From NCBI GenBank assembly GCA_035632215.1, contig DASQHF010000172.1, forward strand, positions 1 through 20,902: DNA of 20,902 nt, written 5' to 3'. Below, in pieces: positions 6,946 to 14,610 of the stretch. The number at the start of each line of letters is the position of its first letter. Position 1 is the first letter of the stretch. The stretch comes from CAIYRG01 sp035632215 (GTDB lineage: Bacteria > Pseudomonadota > Alphaproteobacteria > Micropepsales > Micropepsaceae). Position numbers and translations under genes: made by a program. The notes beneath the pieces are model-generated. The model was not told the DNA's origin, did not search any database, and saw only the letters and a list, made by a program, of their open reading frames with translations.

Positions 6946-7398
6946 TTAGCTGAAAACCTCGGAAATCCGCGAAGCTTGGGCTGCGGCGTAGGTATTTCGC
7001 ACCCGTTCGGACCGGTAGAGGTAGACGAGAAAGGCGGAACAGACCGCAATCACGTTCGCCGCCTGGAGCGAGGGGCCCTCGATCATGGAGGCAAGGCCTA
7101 AAAGAAGCCGCACCGCGAAGAACAGTTTCGCGAGCCGCAGACCCAAGGCATGCGTGCGGTAGAGGAGGATACCCGCTGCAATGCCGATCCCGACGACGAT
7201 GATGTCCAAGCCAGTCACGGTCGCAGCGATCAGTTCCGAGATCTGGCCCGCGAGCGCTCGTCTCCAAAACGCCCAGATCTCCAGCCCCGCGCCGATCGGC
7301 ACGAACGCGACCAGGGTGAGGCAGAGAAAGAGCAGCCAACCCCCGACACCGCGAAGGCGGTGATCGTTAGGCTGTGACTGCGCGTCCGCGAAAGTCAT
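6946..7398 (-). CDS. DUF2569-like small integral membrane protein
   Basis: Function unknown. The protein has 150 residues and about four hydrophobic segments: about 19-38 (GWLLFLCLTLVAFVPIGAGL), 58-80 (including LDIIVVGIGIAAGILLY), 88-106 and 113-128. The GVGGWLLFLCL opening after a short polar N-terminus is typical of DUF2569 proteins. No enzymatic motif is visible. The ATG at 7398 is chosen because family-like sequence begins there; the open frame continues upstream through plsC in another frame and is not coding. It lies 47 nt after plsC and 69 nt before nrdJ on the same strand. It could be the tail of the plsC transcript or stand alone. No strong ribosome binding site is seen. Confidence 0.72.
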   Translation of the reverse strand: MTFADAQSQPNDHRLRGVGGWLLFLCLTLVAFVPIGAGLEIWAFWRRALAGQISELIAATVTGLDIIVVGIGIAAGILLYRTHALGLRLAKLFFAVRLLLGLASMIEGPSLQAANVIAVCSAFLVYLYRSERVRNTYAAAQASRISEVFS

Positions 7399-7445
7399 GA
7401 CGGGTACGTCGGGCGAAAACGTCGGATACGTTCTTCTGCAACCTA

Positions 7446-8183
7446 TCACGCCTTCGCGGGCGACAACGACCTTAGTTCCTCGCGGCCTTCCTTTAGCAGG
7501 CGGTTGGTCGCATCCTCGATGCGGTGCTCGAGCTGAGCCATGAATTCGCGTCGCTTCAGCCCAGGTGGGATCGGCTCGAGATATTCCAGCACGATGGTCC
7601 CGGGCCGTCGCAAGAATCCACCCGTCCAGAACAGGCCGGAATTGTGCGCGACCGGCACGCAAGGAACGCCGAGCTGAAGATAGAGCCCCGCCACGCCCGG
7701 CTTGTAATCGGGCTCGTCGCCCGGCTTCTTGCGCGTCCCTTCGGGAAAGATCACGACCGGGCGGCCGGCTTTTAGCACGCGCGTGGCTGCCGCGTGCATG
7801 CGCCGGATCGAACGTCCGCCCGCCGAACGGTCGATTGGGATCATCTGCATCTTCCGGCCGTACCAGCCGTAGAACGGAATCCGGAACAGCGAGCGCTTCA
7901 ACACGATCGCGGGGTCGGGCAGGAAAGCCATCACTGCGATCGTCTCCCACATCGTGAAGTGCTTGGCCGCGACGATGACGCGTGGATCCGGCAACCGGCC
8001 GCGGACTTCGACATCAAGGCCGGCTGTCCATTTCAGGCCCCAAAGGATAAGCCTTGCCCAGATCCGCGCGAGATATACGGTGATGCCCCTCGGCAGAATG
8101 AGGATCGGAAGAAAACCGACATTCATGGTGACCGACACCAAAATCCCCCAGAGGAGGAACAGCGCGGAGCGGAGATAGATCAT
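7446..8183 (-). CDS. plsC: 1-acyl-sn-glycerol-3-phosphate acyltransferase (PlsC family)
   Basis: The enzyme transfers an acyl group to lysophosphatidic acid to make phosphatidic acid at the inner membrane. It has 245 residues. An N-terminal hydrophobic hairpin (about 6-30) is followed by the acyltransferase domain. Block I is H75-x4-E80 (KHFTMWET), with Glu in place of the more usual Asp of HX4D. Block II is FRIPFYGWYGR with IPIDRS, block III is FPEGTR (146-151), and block IV is GVPCVPVAHNSG. The ATG overlaps the stop of the upstream ydcF-like gene as ATGA, indicating coupling. The ftsE-ftsX-ydcF-plsC order is one I recognise from Alphaproteobacteria. An acyltransferase with a slightly different acceptor remains possible. 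Confidence 0.9.
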   Translation of the reverse strand: MIYLRSALFLLWGILVSVTMNVGFLPILILPRGITVYLARIWARLILWGLKWTAGLDVEVRGRLPDPRVIVAAKHFTMWETIAVMAFLPDPAIVLKRSLFRIPFYGWYGRKMQMIPIDRSAGGRSIRRMHAAATRVLKAGRPVVIFPEGTRKKPGDEPDYKPGVAGLYLQLGVPCVPVAHNSGLFWTGGFLRRPGTIVLEYLEPIPPGLKRREFMAQLEHRIEDATNRLLKEGREELRSLSPAKA

Positions 8184-8770
8184 GCGGCCCGCACGAGCCT
8201 CGAAAGAGACACGCGCACGGCACTCGCCAGATATTTCGCGTATTCGCCCTGAAGCCGCCGCAAGTTCTGCAACCCGGCGGCGTTCGATGTCTCAGGCGAT
8301 ACGGGATAAGGGACGAGCTTCACGTCGGGCATGGCGGCACCGAACTCGATTAGGCTGCGAGGCATGTGGTAGGCGGCGGTGACGACGACGACGCTCTTAT
8401 AGCCGTGCGCGTGCGTCCAGCGCGCTGCCTCGCTCGCGTTCCCGCGCGTGTCGGCCGCCGCGAAGCCCAAATCGGCGCAACATTCGAAGTGCTCGCCGCC
8501 GTGAAGCAGCACTTTGAGATCGCGCTTGGTGGTGAGCTTGTTAACACCACTGATCAAGAGCCGCATCGCGTTTCCCTGCTCCAGGAGCGAAACGGCCGGC
8601 CCCAAGCGGTCGCCGTCGCCGGTGAGCGCCACGATCGCTTCGGCATCGTTCGCGGCTTCAGGCGGAAAAGAAAGCGGAGCGGGAATTCTCTGGGCGAAGA
8701 TCACGAAACCGGCGCCATAGATGATGAGGACGACCGCCGCGATCCGCAATGCAACACGCCGTCTACCCAA
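8180..8770 (-). CDS. YdcF/SanA/ElyC family (DUF218) membrane-anchored protein
   Basis: The DUF218 family is linked to envelope integrity and cell-wall precursor metabolism in enterobacteria (SanA, ElyC); the role here is inferred. The protein has 196 residues with one N-terminal transmembrane segment (about 8-26) and a Rossmann-like domain. Domain motifs in order are AIVALTGDGDRL, LLISGV, ADTRGNASEAA and VVVTAAYHMPRSL, the usual conserved acidic, Asn-Glu and His-Arg positions of DUF218. The start is TTG at 8770: an in-frame TAG lies 10 codons upstream, no ATG intervenes, and GGAG sits 8-9 nt before it. The stop overlaps plsC as ATGA. It lies 72 nt after ftsX on the same strand. Confidence 0.85.
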   Translation of the reverse strand: MGRRRVALRIAAVVLIIYGAGFVIFAQRIPAPLSFPPEAANDAEAIVALTGDGDRLGPAVSLLEQGNAMRLLISGVNKLTTKRDLKVLLHGGEHFECCADLGFAAADTRGNASEAARWTHAHGYKSVVVVTAAYHMPRSLIEFGAAMPDVKLVPYPVSPETSNAAGLQNLRRLQGEYAKYLASAVRVSLSRLVRAA

Positions 8771-8842
8771 TTGAGCGGCTCCATCCGGATGCGACTAACG
8801 AACTCATCATGACCGACCACGAATTCTTCGATCGATCTTACT

Positions 8843-9766
8843 CTAGTAATGCTCGTGGAGCGCCGCGATCACCGAGATTCTCGCGGTCACCCAGGCGATG
8901 ATCGCGGCCGAAACCGGCACCAGTGCAAGCCAGGGCAAATCGCGAAGCGGAAGCCCCAAGGGCGGAAGAAAGGACACGCTCGCGATCCCGAATTCGTCCA
9001 GGCTCCCGGCGGCGAGAAACGCAAGGCCCGCGAGAAGCGCGCCGCAGGCCGATGCAATCGCCGCGGCCGAGAAATAATGCCACTCGAAGGCGCGCGCGAT
9101 GAAGCCGTCCTGGGCCCCCATCAGGTGCAAAAGCTCGACGATGTCGCGATGCGCGGCGAGGCCCGCTCGCGTCGCGAAAGCGACCGTTGCCGCCGTGCCG
9201 ATGCCGATCAGGATGAGGACCGCAAGCGCGCCCAACACCACCGTATTGGCGACGCTTTTCAAGCGATCGATCCAGCGCGCGTGATCGTCGAACACGGAAT
9301 GCGGTGCCACACGCTTGAGCTCGTTCCGCAACGCGCTCAAATCGGCGGGCGCTCCGGGCGCGAGCCTCACATCGATAAGCCGTGGGAAGGGAAGAGCGGC
9401 GACAACCGCGTCGCGCCCAAGCCAGGGTTCGACCAGCGCAAGGTTGTCCTGATCGGAAAGCGGCGTTGCCGAAACGATGCCGGGCGACGCTTTCAGCGCC
9501 GCGATGGCGGCGTTCACCTCGGCCTCCGGCGGCGCTTCGCCTTCGGGCAGGATCTGGACGGTAATCCGGCCCACGAGACCCGCCTGCCAGGACTGCGCCG
9601 TTCGATTGGTGATCAGAACGCCGCCGAGTGCAAGAGCGGCGAGGAACGCCATCAGCCCGATCACGAGATCGAGCGAAACGGCGCCCTGCTCGCGGGGCAG
9701 AATTCGTCCCTTGAGCCGCGCTGTTGTGGCGCGGTCGAAGGGCGCCCGCTCGGCCTCAGCGCTCAT
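8843..9766 (-). CDS. ftsX: Cell division protein FtsX (ABC permease-like)
   Basis: FtsX pairs with the FtsE ATPase at the divisome and transmits ATP-driven conformational change to periplasmic peptidoglycan hydrolases. It has 307 residues and four transmembrane segments in the FtsX pattern: about 32-52, 175-196, 233-254 and 278-298. A periplasmic domain of about 120 residues lies between the first two; it starts with ITVQILPEGE and contains the LSDQDNLALVEPWLG segment. The cytoplasmic ELLHLMGAQDGFI loop is the coupling motif that contacts FtsE. The ATG overlaps the ftsE stop as ATGA. Which hydrolase or activator it works with is not evident here. Confidence 0.93.
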   Translation of the reverse strand: MSAEAERAPFDRATTARLKGRILPREQGAVSLDLVIGLMAFLAALALGGVLITNRTAQSWQAGLVGRITVQILPEGEAPPEAEVNAAIAALKASPGIVSATPLSDQDNLALVEPWLGRDAVVAALPFPRLIDVRLAPGAPADLSALRNELKRVAPHSVFDDHARWIDRLKSVANTVVLGALAVLILIGIGTAATVAFATRAGLAAHRDIVELLHLMGAQDGFIARAFEWHYFSAAAIASACGALLAGLAFLAAGSLDEFGIASVSFLPPLGLPLRDLPWLALVPVSAAIIAWVTARISVIAALHEHY

Positions 9767-10431
9767 CGCCGTCCCCGCATGTCGACGAGACGTCCATCGA
9801 TGAGCCGCATTTCGCGTGCGCGCGTGCTCTCGACAAGCGCGCGGTCATGGGTCGCGATCATCACGGTGGTGCCGAAGCGATTGAGCTCGACGAAGAGCCG
9901 GATCAGGCGCTCGCCCATATCCGGATCGACGTTGCCCGTGGGCTCGTCGGCAAGAAGCAGGTCGGGCTTGGCGACGATCGCACGCGCAATGGCGACGCGT
10001 TGCTGCTCTCCGCCCGACAGCGTCGGCGGCTTGTCGCTCAGCCGCTGACCTAAGCCGACCCAGGACAGAAGCTCCTCCACGTCCCGTTCGTACTCGGCTA
10101 CGCGCTGACCAGCGAGGCGCAAAGGGAGCGCCACGTTCTCGAAGACCGAGAGGTGATCCAGGAGCCGGAATTCCTGGAACACGACGCCGATCCGCCGCCT
10201 GAGCTCCGGGAGCTCGCGCCGCTTCGAGTCGACCAGGTCGTGGCCGAAAAGCGAGATGAAGCCACGGGACGGCTTCTCCGCGAGGAATACGAGTTTCAAA
10301 AGGGTGCTTTTGCCCGCGCCCGAGGGCCCGGTGAGGAAGGTGAAAGATCCCTGGTCCAGCAAAAAATTGACGTCGCGCAGGACCTCTGGCCCTGTGCCAT
10401 AACGCATCCCGACATTTTCGAAACGGACCAT
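9763..10431 (-). CDS. ftsE: Cell division ATP-binding protein FtsE
   Basis: FtsE is the cytoplasmic ABC ATPase that works with FtsX at the septum. It has 222 residues with all ABC motifs: Walker A GPSGAGKST (35-43), Q-loop VFQEFRLL (about 84-91), signature LSGGEQQR (138-145), Walker B LLLADEPTGNVD (158-169) and a switch-region His in MIATHDRAL. The ATG at 10431 begins the family sequence MVRFENVGMRYG, and GAGGAG lies immediately upstream; the longer open frame upstream is not conserved-looking. It overlaps ftsX by 4 nt and is divergent from the zinc-finger gene. It is the likely first gene of the ftsE-ftsX-ydcF-plsC run. Confidence 0.95.
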   Translation of the reverse strand: MVRFENVGMRYGTGPEVLRDVNFLLDQGSFTFLTGPSGAGKSTLLKLVFLAEKPSRGFISLFGHDLVDSKRRELPELRRRIGVVFQEFRLLDHLSVFENVALPLRLAGQRVAEYERDVEELLSWVGLGQRLSDKPPTLSGGEQQRVAIARAIVAKPDLLLADEPTGNVDPDMGERLIRLFVELNRFGTTVMIATHDRALVESTRAREMRLIDGRLVDMRGRR

Positions 10432-10464
10432 GCTCCTCGCGAAAATGGCTTTGTAGGCCAGACT

Positions 10465-10481
10465 GGCGATTCGAGATCGCC
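10465..10481. repeat. Inverted repeat in the ftsE / zinc-finger gene intergenic region
   Basis: GGCGAT-TCGAG-ATCGCC is a perfect 6-bp inverted repeat around a 5-nt centre, 34 nt upstream of the ftsE ATG in the 208-nt divergent region 10432-10639. There is no T-tract, so it looks more like an operator or a 5' leader hairpin of ftsE than a terminator. I see nothing else firm in this gap apart from an unused ribosome-binding-like AGGAGA at 10559-10564. Confidence 0.35.
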
Positions 10482-10639
10482 GACCACCATAGCGGGCGCA
10501 ATGGCGTCGCGCCACGGATCGCACGTTCGCGGGAGAGCCTTATCCACGCGCGCGATTAGGAGAGACTATGCGATGAGGCTTGTCAGCATCGGAACGATAC
10601 GCCAATTTCTTGAATTCGAGAGGGGACGCGGTCGCCGCG

Positions 10640-11374
10640 ATGATTCTCACCTGCCCGTCCTGTTCGACGCGTTACCAAGCCGCCAGCGCGCGCTTCGCGC
10701 CGCCGGGCCGCAATGTCCGCTGCGCGAAGTGCTCTCATATCTGGTTCCAGCCTGCGCCCGGGAAGGAACTCGAGCCCGAGCCGGAGCCCGAAGCCGTTGT
10801 CGTGCCCGAGCCTGCGCCTTCGGCCGGCGTCAGCGACGGCTCCCTCACCGGTATGACCACGAGTCTCGGTGCGGCACCTGCAGGTGACGATCGCGTGGTG
10901 CCGCCCGATCGAGACGACCGTTCGTTTGCGGTGCGGCTCGCGCAAGGTGCGGGCTGGCTGGTGCTCTTCCTGCTCGTTGCGTCGATCGGCTGGGCGTCGA
11001 TCCAGTACCGGCAGGAAATCGCCAATTTGTGGCCACCCTCCGCATCGGTTTATGCCTTCTTAGGCATGCCGGTGAACGTACGCGGCATCGCCCTTATCGA
11101 CGTCTCTTATCAGCAGGCCGTCGAAGACGGCCAACAGGTTCTCTCGGTCAGCGGCAAGGTCGTCAACGTCAGCGATCGAGAATTGCCGGTCCCGGTCATC
11201 CGGGTGGTGCTGACCGACCAAGCCAAGCGAGAGCTTTATCATTGGACTTTCGACGTCGGCGTGCCCAGCTTGAAGCCGGGCGCGCAGAGCCCGTTCATCA
11301 CCAGACTGTCGAGCCCGCCCCCGGACGCGCGCAACGTCGACATCCGTTTTGCCGAAGCCGGCGAGACGCAGTGA
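10640..11374 (+). CDS. MJ0042-type zinc-finger protein with one membrane segment (DUF3426-like)
   Basis: Exact function unknown. The protein has 244 residues. The N-terminus is an MJ0042 zinc ribbon with C5, C8, C28 and C31 (CPSC and CAKC). A Glu-Pro-rich linker follows (about 43-60, repeated EPEP). One transmembrane helix spans about 104-122. The C-terminal beta domain (about 148-244) has VSGKVVNVSDRELPVPVIRV and LKPGAQSPF, as in DUF3426-type proteins. The layout suggests a cytosolic zinc ribbon and a periplasmic domain. The ATG at 10640 is chosen because the zinc ribbon starts at once (MILTCPSC), as in the family. No strong ribosome binding site is close; GAGGGGA lies about 14 nt upstream. 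The stop overlaps the hpt start as GTGA. Such genes often sit beside ftsE in Alphaproteobacteria, but a link to division is not shown. Confidence 0.85.
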   Translation: MILTCPSCSTRYQAASARFAPPGRNVRCAKCSHIWFQPAPGKELEPEPEPEAVVVPEPAPSAGVSDGSLTGMTTSLGAAPAGDDRVVPPDRDDRSFAVRLAQGAGWLVLFLLVASIGWASIQYRQEIANLWPPSASVYAFLGMPVNVRGIALIDVSYQQAVEDGQQVLSVSGKVVNVSDRELPVPVIRVVLTDQAKRELYHWTFDVGVPSLKPGAQSPFITRLSSPPPDARNVDIRFAEAGETQ

Positions 11375-11955
11375 AACAACGCGATTCGAGGGGGGTGAGC
11401 GATCGTGCCGGCGAGCGCACGCTCTTCTCGCAAGCCCAGATCGCCAAGGCCGTCCAGAAGCTCGCACGCGAGATCGCCAGAGCGCCGCTGAAGCCGGAGA
11501 TCGCCGTTCCGGTGCTCGCCGGCGCTTTCGTCTTCGCCTCCGACCTCATGCGGGCGCTCGCGCGACATGGCCTCGATCTCGAAACCGAGTTCGTCTGGCT
11601 CCGATCCTATGGCCGGTCCGAGAACCCGGGCGACGTCATGGTCTTGAAGGCGCCCTCCGAGCTCGTCCGTGGACGGACGGTTCTTCTGATCGATGGTGTT
11701 CTGGACTCCGGCGCCACGCTCGCTAGGGCAAAGGAGCTTTTGGAAGAGGAAGGCGCGGCCGCCGTCATCACTGCGGTCGCGGTGGAAAAGGAATATCCCG
11801 GACGGCGCTTTCGGGCCGATCACGCGATGTTCGCGGCGGGCACGGAATTCCTTTACGGCTATGGGATGGATCACATGGGAAGGAGCCGCGGGCTTCCCGA
11901 CATTCGCGTCAAAGGACCCGTCGCGCGCCGGAAAAAGAAAAAAGCGCGGGAGTGA
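11371..11955 (+). CDS. hpt: Hypoxanthine phosphoribosyltransferase-like protein
   Basis: It probably salvages hypoxanthine or guanine to nucleotide using PRPP. It has 194 residues from the GTG at 11371. PRTase features in order: VPVLAGAFVFASDLMRAL (PPi-binding loop region), EFVWLRSYG, the PRPP loop VLLIDGVLDSGATL (104-117), K140, and the C-terminal YGYGMDHMGRSRGLPDI typical of Hpt. The PRPP loop is atypical: the usual E-D pair is D108-G109, while D112, the likely catalytic base, is kept. The C-terminus is basic (RRKKKKARE). The GTG overlaps the upstream stop as GTGA. A second in-frame GTG at 11395 is an alternative start. The stop codon lies inside the loop of a terminator hairpin. Another purine or xanthine PRTase specificity is possible. 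Confidence 0.82.
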   Translation: MKQRDSRGVSDRAGERTLFSQAQIAKAVQKLAREIARAPLKPEIAVPVLAGAFVFASDLMRALARHGLDLETEFVWLRSYGRSENPGDVMVLKAPSELVRGRTVLLIDGVLDSGATLARAKELLEEEGAAAVITAVAVEKEYPGRRFRADHAMFAAGTEFLYGYGMDHMGRSRGLPDIRVKGPVARRKKKKARE

Positions 11956-11967
11956 CCCCGCGCTTTT
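11940..11967. terminator. Bidirectional intrinsic terminator between hpt and the TIGR02302 gene
   Basis: AAAAGCGCGGG (11940-11950) and CCCGCGCTTTT (11957-11967) form a perfect 11-bp stem with a 6-nt loop. It is flanked by A-rich DNA on the left and four T on the right, so it can act on both strands between the convergent genes. The hpt stop codon TGA (11953-11955) lies in the loop, so the hairpin overlaps the end of the coding region. Confidence 0.85.
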
Positions 11968-11988
11968 CCGTAGCAGATTTTGCCCGGC

Positions 11989-14610
11989 TCAGAACTGCTT
12001 CAGCAGCCGTTCGATATATTCGAGCTCCTGTTGCGCGCGGCTCGCTTCGCCCGCGCGGCGGCGCAGCTCTTCGAGGATTTCGCGGGCGCGCGCCAAGTCC
12101 GACTGGTCTGGGATCTTGACGATGCCGCCGGCCATCGAGCCCTGCTGATCCAAGGGACGTCCGAGCGGATCGGTGCGTTCGCCGTTCTGGTCGTTTCCCT
12201 GTCCCGGCTGCTGGCCGTTCATCGCCATCATGTTCTTGGCGAGCTGTTGGGCGCTGTCGCGGAGCTGATCGAGCGCCCGTTGCTGTGCGTTCTCGGCGCT
12301 CTGGAACTGGCTCCCCTGCAAGTTGTCGCGCGACTGGCCCATGGCCTGGCCCGCTTCGCCAAGCTGATCCGGCGTCTTGATGCCGTTCTGGGCAAGGCCC
12401 TGGATGACCTTGTCGAGCTGATCGCGCAACGCTTGCTGTTGTTGCGCGAGCTGCCCGGGGTCGAGCCCTTGCTGGCCGCCCTGCTGTCCGCCGGGCTGGC
12501 CCTGTCCGGGCTGACCGCCGAACTGCTGTCCGGCCTGGCCCTGTCCCGCCTGGCCTTGCTGTTGCCCTTGCTGGCCTTGCTGGCCGCGCTGCCCCTGTTG
12601 GCCTTGCTGACCCTGCTGACCCTGCTGACCTTGCTGGCCTTGTTGTCCGCGCTGCGCACGGAAGGTGCGATCGAGCAGCTGACGCTGCTGGCCCAAGAGG
12701 TCCGAAAGGCCCTGGATCGCGTTGTTCATCGCGTTCTGCTGCTGGTTTTGCTGGCCTTGCTGGCCCTGCTGGCCTTGTCCCGGACGGCCCTGCACCATGC
12801 GCATGTTTTCGAGCATCTGCATCAGCTGGGCGAGCATCTGCCTTGCCATGTCGCGGTTGCCCGTCCTGGCTAAGTCCTCGATCGCCTTCAAAAGGTCCTG
12901 CAAATCCCGCTGCGACATGGTGCGCGCATTGGGCGGCATCTGGCCCTGCTGTTGGCCACGCTGCGCGTTGCGCGCGAGCTGCTGCATGTAGCGGTTCATC
13001 GCCTGACGCAGCTTATCCATCAGGGCGCGGATCTCTTCGTCGGGTGCACCGCGCTCGAGCGCGTCCATCAGCTGATCCTGGAGCCGGCGCAGCTCTTCCG
13101 CCGCGTTGGCGAGATCGCCTTCCTCGATCGCGAGCGCCATGTCCCACATGAAGCTCTGGGCGTTCTTCGCGCCAGGATCGCTCTTCGGTTCGCCGAGTTG
13201 ATAGTTCAGTGCCCGCATCGCGAGATAGTTGCCGTAATCGTTCTTGTAGAACTGTTCGGGGCCGAGCGAGAGAGCATCGACCGCGGTGGCGACCTTTTCC
13301 TTGGCTTTGTCTCCGTCGACCGCCAAGTTCTTACGCTGCTCGATCAGCGATTGCGCGAGAGGCTCGGTGAAGACGCGCTGCGGCAGCTTGATCGTCAAGG
13401 GCGCGCTTCTTCCCGTTTGTCCGGCGGCGTCGGTGGCTTCGAGCATGATGTGAACGTTCATGCCGGCGTAAGCGTGCGCGGTGAGGTCGCGGTAAACCGT
13501 GTCGCTCGCGACCTTGCCTGTGCCCGGCACGGGTACTTCCACGACCAGCGTCTCTGCCGTTTTGACTTCCAGGCCTTTGTCGTCGAGCGGGCGGATGAGG
13601 GCTGCGGCCTTGACCACACCGTAGTCGTCCGTCGCCTTATAGGCGAGCTTCATCGAGCCGTTCTGCTGTGCTTGCGGCGTTTCGGTGAAGGCGATCGTCG
13701 GCGGCTTGTCGGGGATGATGTCGAAATGCCAGTCGCCATAGCTGCGCGAGCCCAAGCGCACCGTGACGTGTGAATTGGTGCCAATATTGAGCTTGGCCTC
13801 GTAGCCGGAATCGCCTTTGACGAATTTCGGCTGCCCGCCCTTGGGCACCGGCCTTGCGTCGATCGTCGGCTGCGTGTTCGTGCCGCGCAGGCGCATGACA
13901 AGCGTGCTGTTGATCGGCGTCTGAACGTCGCTCAATCCCGTCTGCACGGTGGTGTCGGTGAGCGAACGCGGCGGCAGATTGGTGTAGGCCGGCGGTGCCA
14001 CCCAGGCGACGAACACGGATGTGTCGACGCTGTCGGCGAAGACGGGGACAAGGCCTGAAACTAGGCGCTCGCCCGAGCGCGGGCCGGCGATGATGAATCC
14101 GACAATGAGCGCCAAGAGAACCGCGTAACGAATGCCCTTGGGATCGCGGCGCGACATTCCGGGCGAAGGCAATCTGAGCTTCAGATTCTTGGCCGAAGCG
14201 AGCAGGCGGATGATGTGCGCGCGCCACAGCCGTTCGGAGAAGACATCGCCCTTGCCGGCGGCAACGTTGTCGCTTCCTTCCGTGATCGGCCGGTTGGGAA
14301 GATCGCTGTCGCGTTCGACGCGCCGCGCGCCGTCCTCCCAGCGTGGCCGCTGGAACGGCGCAAAGGCGCGCCAGAAGGCGAAAATGGTCGCGCCAAAGAT
14401 GACCAGTAACAGGATCGCGTGCACGGCGCCCGGGAGCACCGTGAACAAGCCGACGAGCGCGAGCACCATGGCCGCGCCGATAATCCCCATTCCTGGCCAC
14501 ATCGAGGGCCAGAAGCGTTCCCAAAAGAGGACCGCGCGTGCGGTGGAGACAAAGCGCTCGGCCTTCTGGCGGCGCGCTTCCCGTTCGTTCTTTTCGGTCT
14601 CAGTCGTCAA
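11989..14610 (-). CDS. TIGR02302 / DUF4175 family membrane protein with Gln-Gly repeats
   Basis: Function unknown. The protein has 873 residues. A charged N-terminus is followed by two transmembrane helices (about 39-59 and 61-81) and a third at about 161-176. A long extracytoplasmic part then carries beta-rich segments (DTSVFVAWVAPPAYT, WHFDIIPDKPPTIAF) and a helical, Gln-rich C-terminal half. Residues about 608-720 are dominated by QQG repeats, followed by coiled-coil-like Gln/Ala/Arg helices to the C-terminus. The start is TTG at 14610: an in-frame TGA lies 10 codons upstream, no ATG or GTG fits, and the next Met (37) would remove conserved N-terminal sequence. It overlaps the end of lysA by 11 nt, so translation is probably coupled. 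A neighbour of lysA in many Alphaproteobacteria. A role at the envelope is inference from topology. Confidence 0.85.
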   Translation of the reverse strand: MTTETEKNEREARRQKAERFVSTARAVLFWERFWPSMWPGMGIIGAAMVLALVGLFTVLPGAVHAILLLVIFGATIFAFWRAFAPFQRPRWEDGARRVERDSDLPNRPITEGSDNVAAGKGDVFSERLWRAHIIRLLASAKNLKLRLPSPGMSRRDPKGIRYAVLLALIVGFIIAGPRSGERLVSGLVPVFADSVDTSVFVAWVAPPAYTNLPPRSLTDTTVQTGLSDVQTPINSTLVMRLRGTNTQPTIDARPVPKGGQPKFVKGDSGYEAKLNIGTNSHVTVRLGSRSYGDWHFDIIPDKPPTIAFTETPQAQQNGSMKLAYKATDDYGVVKAAALIRPLDDKGLEVKTAETLVVEVPVPGTGKVASDTVYRDLTAHAYAGMNVHIMLEATDAAGQTGRSAPLTIKLPQRVFTEPLAQSLIEQRKNLAVDGDKAKEKVATAVDALSLGPEQFYKNDYGNYLAMRALNYQLGEPKSDPGAKNAQSFMWDMALAIEEGDLANAAEELRRLQDQLMDALERGAPDEEIRALMDKLRQAMNRYMQQLARNAQRGQQQGQMPPNARTMSQRDLQDLLKAIEDLARTGNRDMARQMLAQLMQMLENMRMVQGRPGQGQQGQQGQQNQQQNAMNNAIQGLSDLLGQQRQLLDRTFRAQRGQQGQQGQQGQQGQQGQQGQRGQQGQQGQQQGQAGQGQAGQQFGGQPGQGQPGGQQGGQQGLDPGQLAQQQQALRDQLDKVIQGLAQNGIKTPDQLGEAGQAMGQSRDNLQGSQFQSAENAQQRALDQLRDSAQQLAKNMMAMNGQQPGQGNDQNGERTDPLGRPLDQQGSMAGGIVKIPDQSDLARAREILEELRRRAGEASRAQQELEYIERLLKQF
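12549..12783 (-). repeat. Low-complexity tandem repeat encoding Gln-Gln-Gly tracts
   Basis: Two blocks of short tandem units based on a 9-nt TTGCTGGCC/CTGCTGACC motif (plus-strand sense) lie at about 12549-12655 and 12739-12783 inside the TIGR02302 gene. On the coding strand they give repeated QQG. The units differ slightly (GGCC or GACC) but stay in frame. Repeats like these are prone to slippage and length change between strains. Confidence 0.8.

Noticed and set aside
8849..10048. 399-codon plus-strand open frame opposite ftsX and ftsE
   Set aside because: It runs across two well-supported genes, is highly basic, and has no recognisable domain.
10540..10548. DnaA box-like TTATCCACG
   Set aside because: A single near-match to the DnaA box with no cluster, AT-rich unwinding element or replication gene nearby.
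11980..12873. Plus-strand open frame giving a very Leu/Ala-rich protein
   Set aside because: It is the antisense of the QQG-repeat gene; the leucines come from CTG/TTG complements of Gln and Gly codons. The minus frame has recognisable domains and a terminator at its end.
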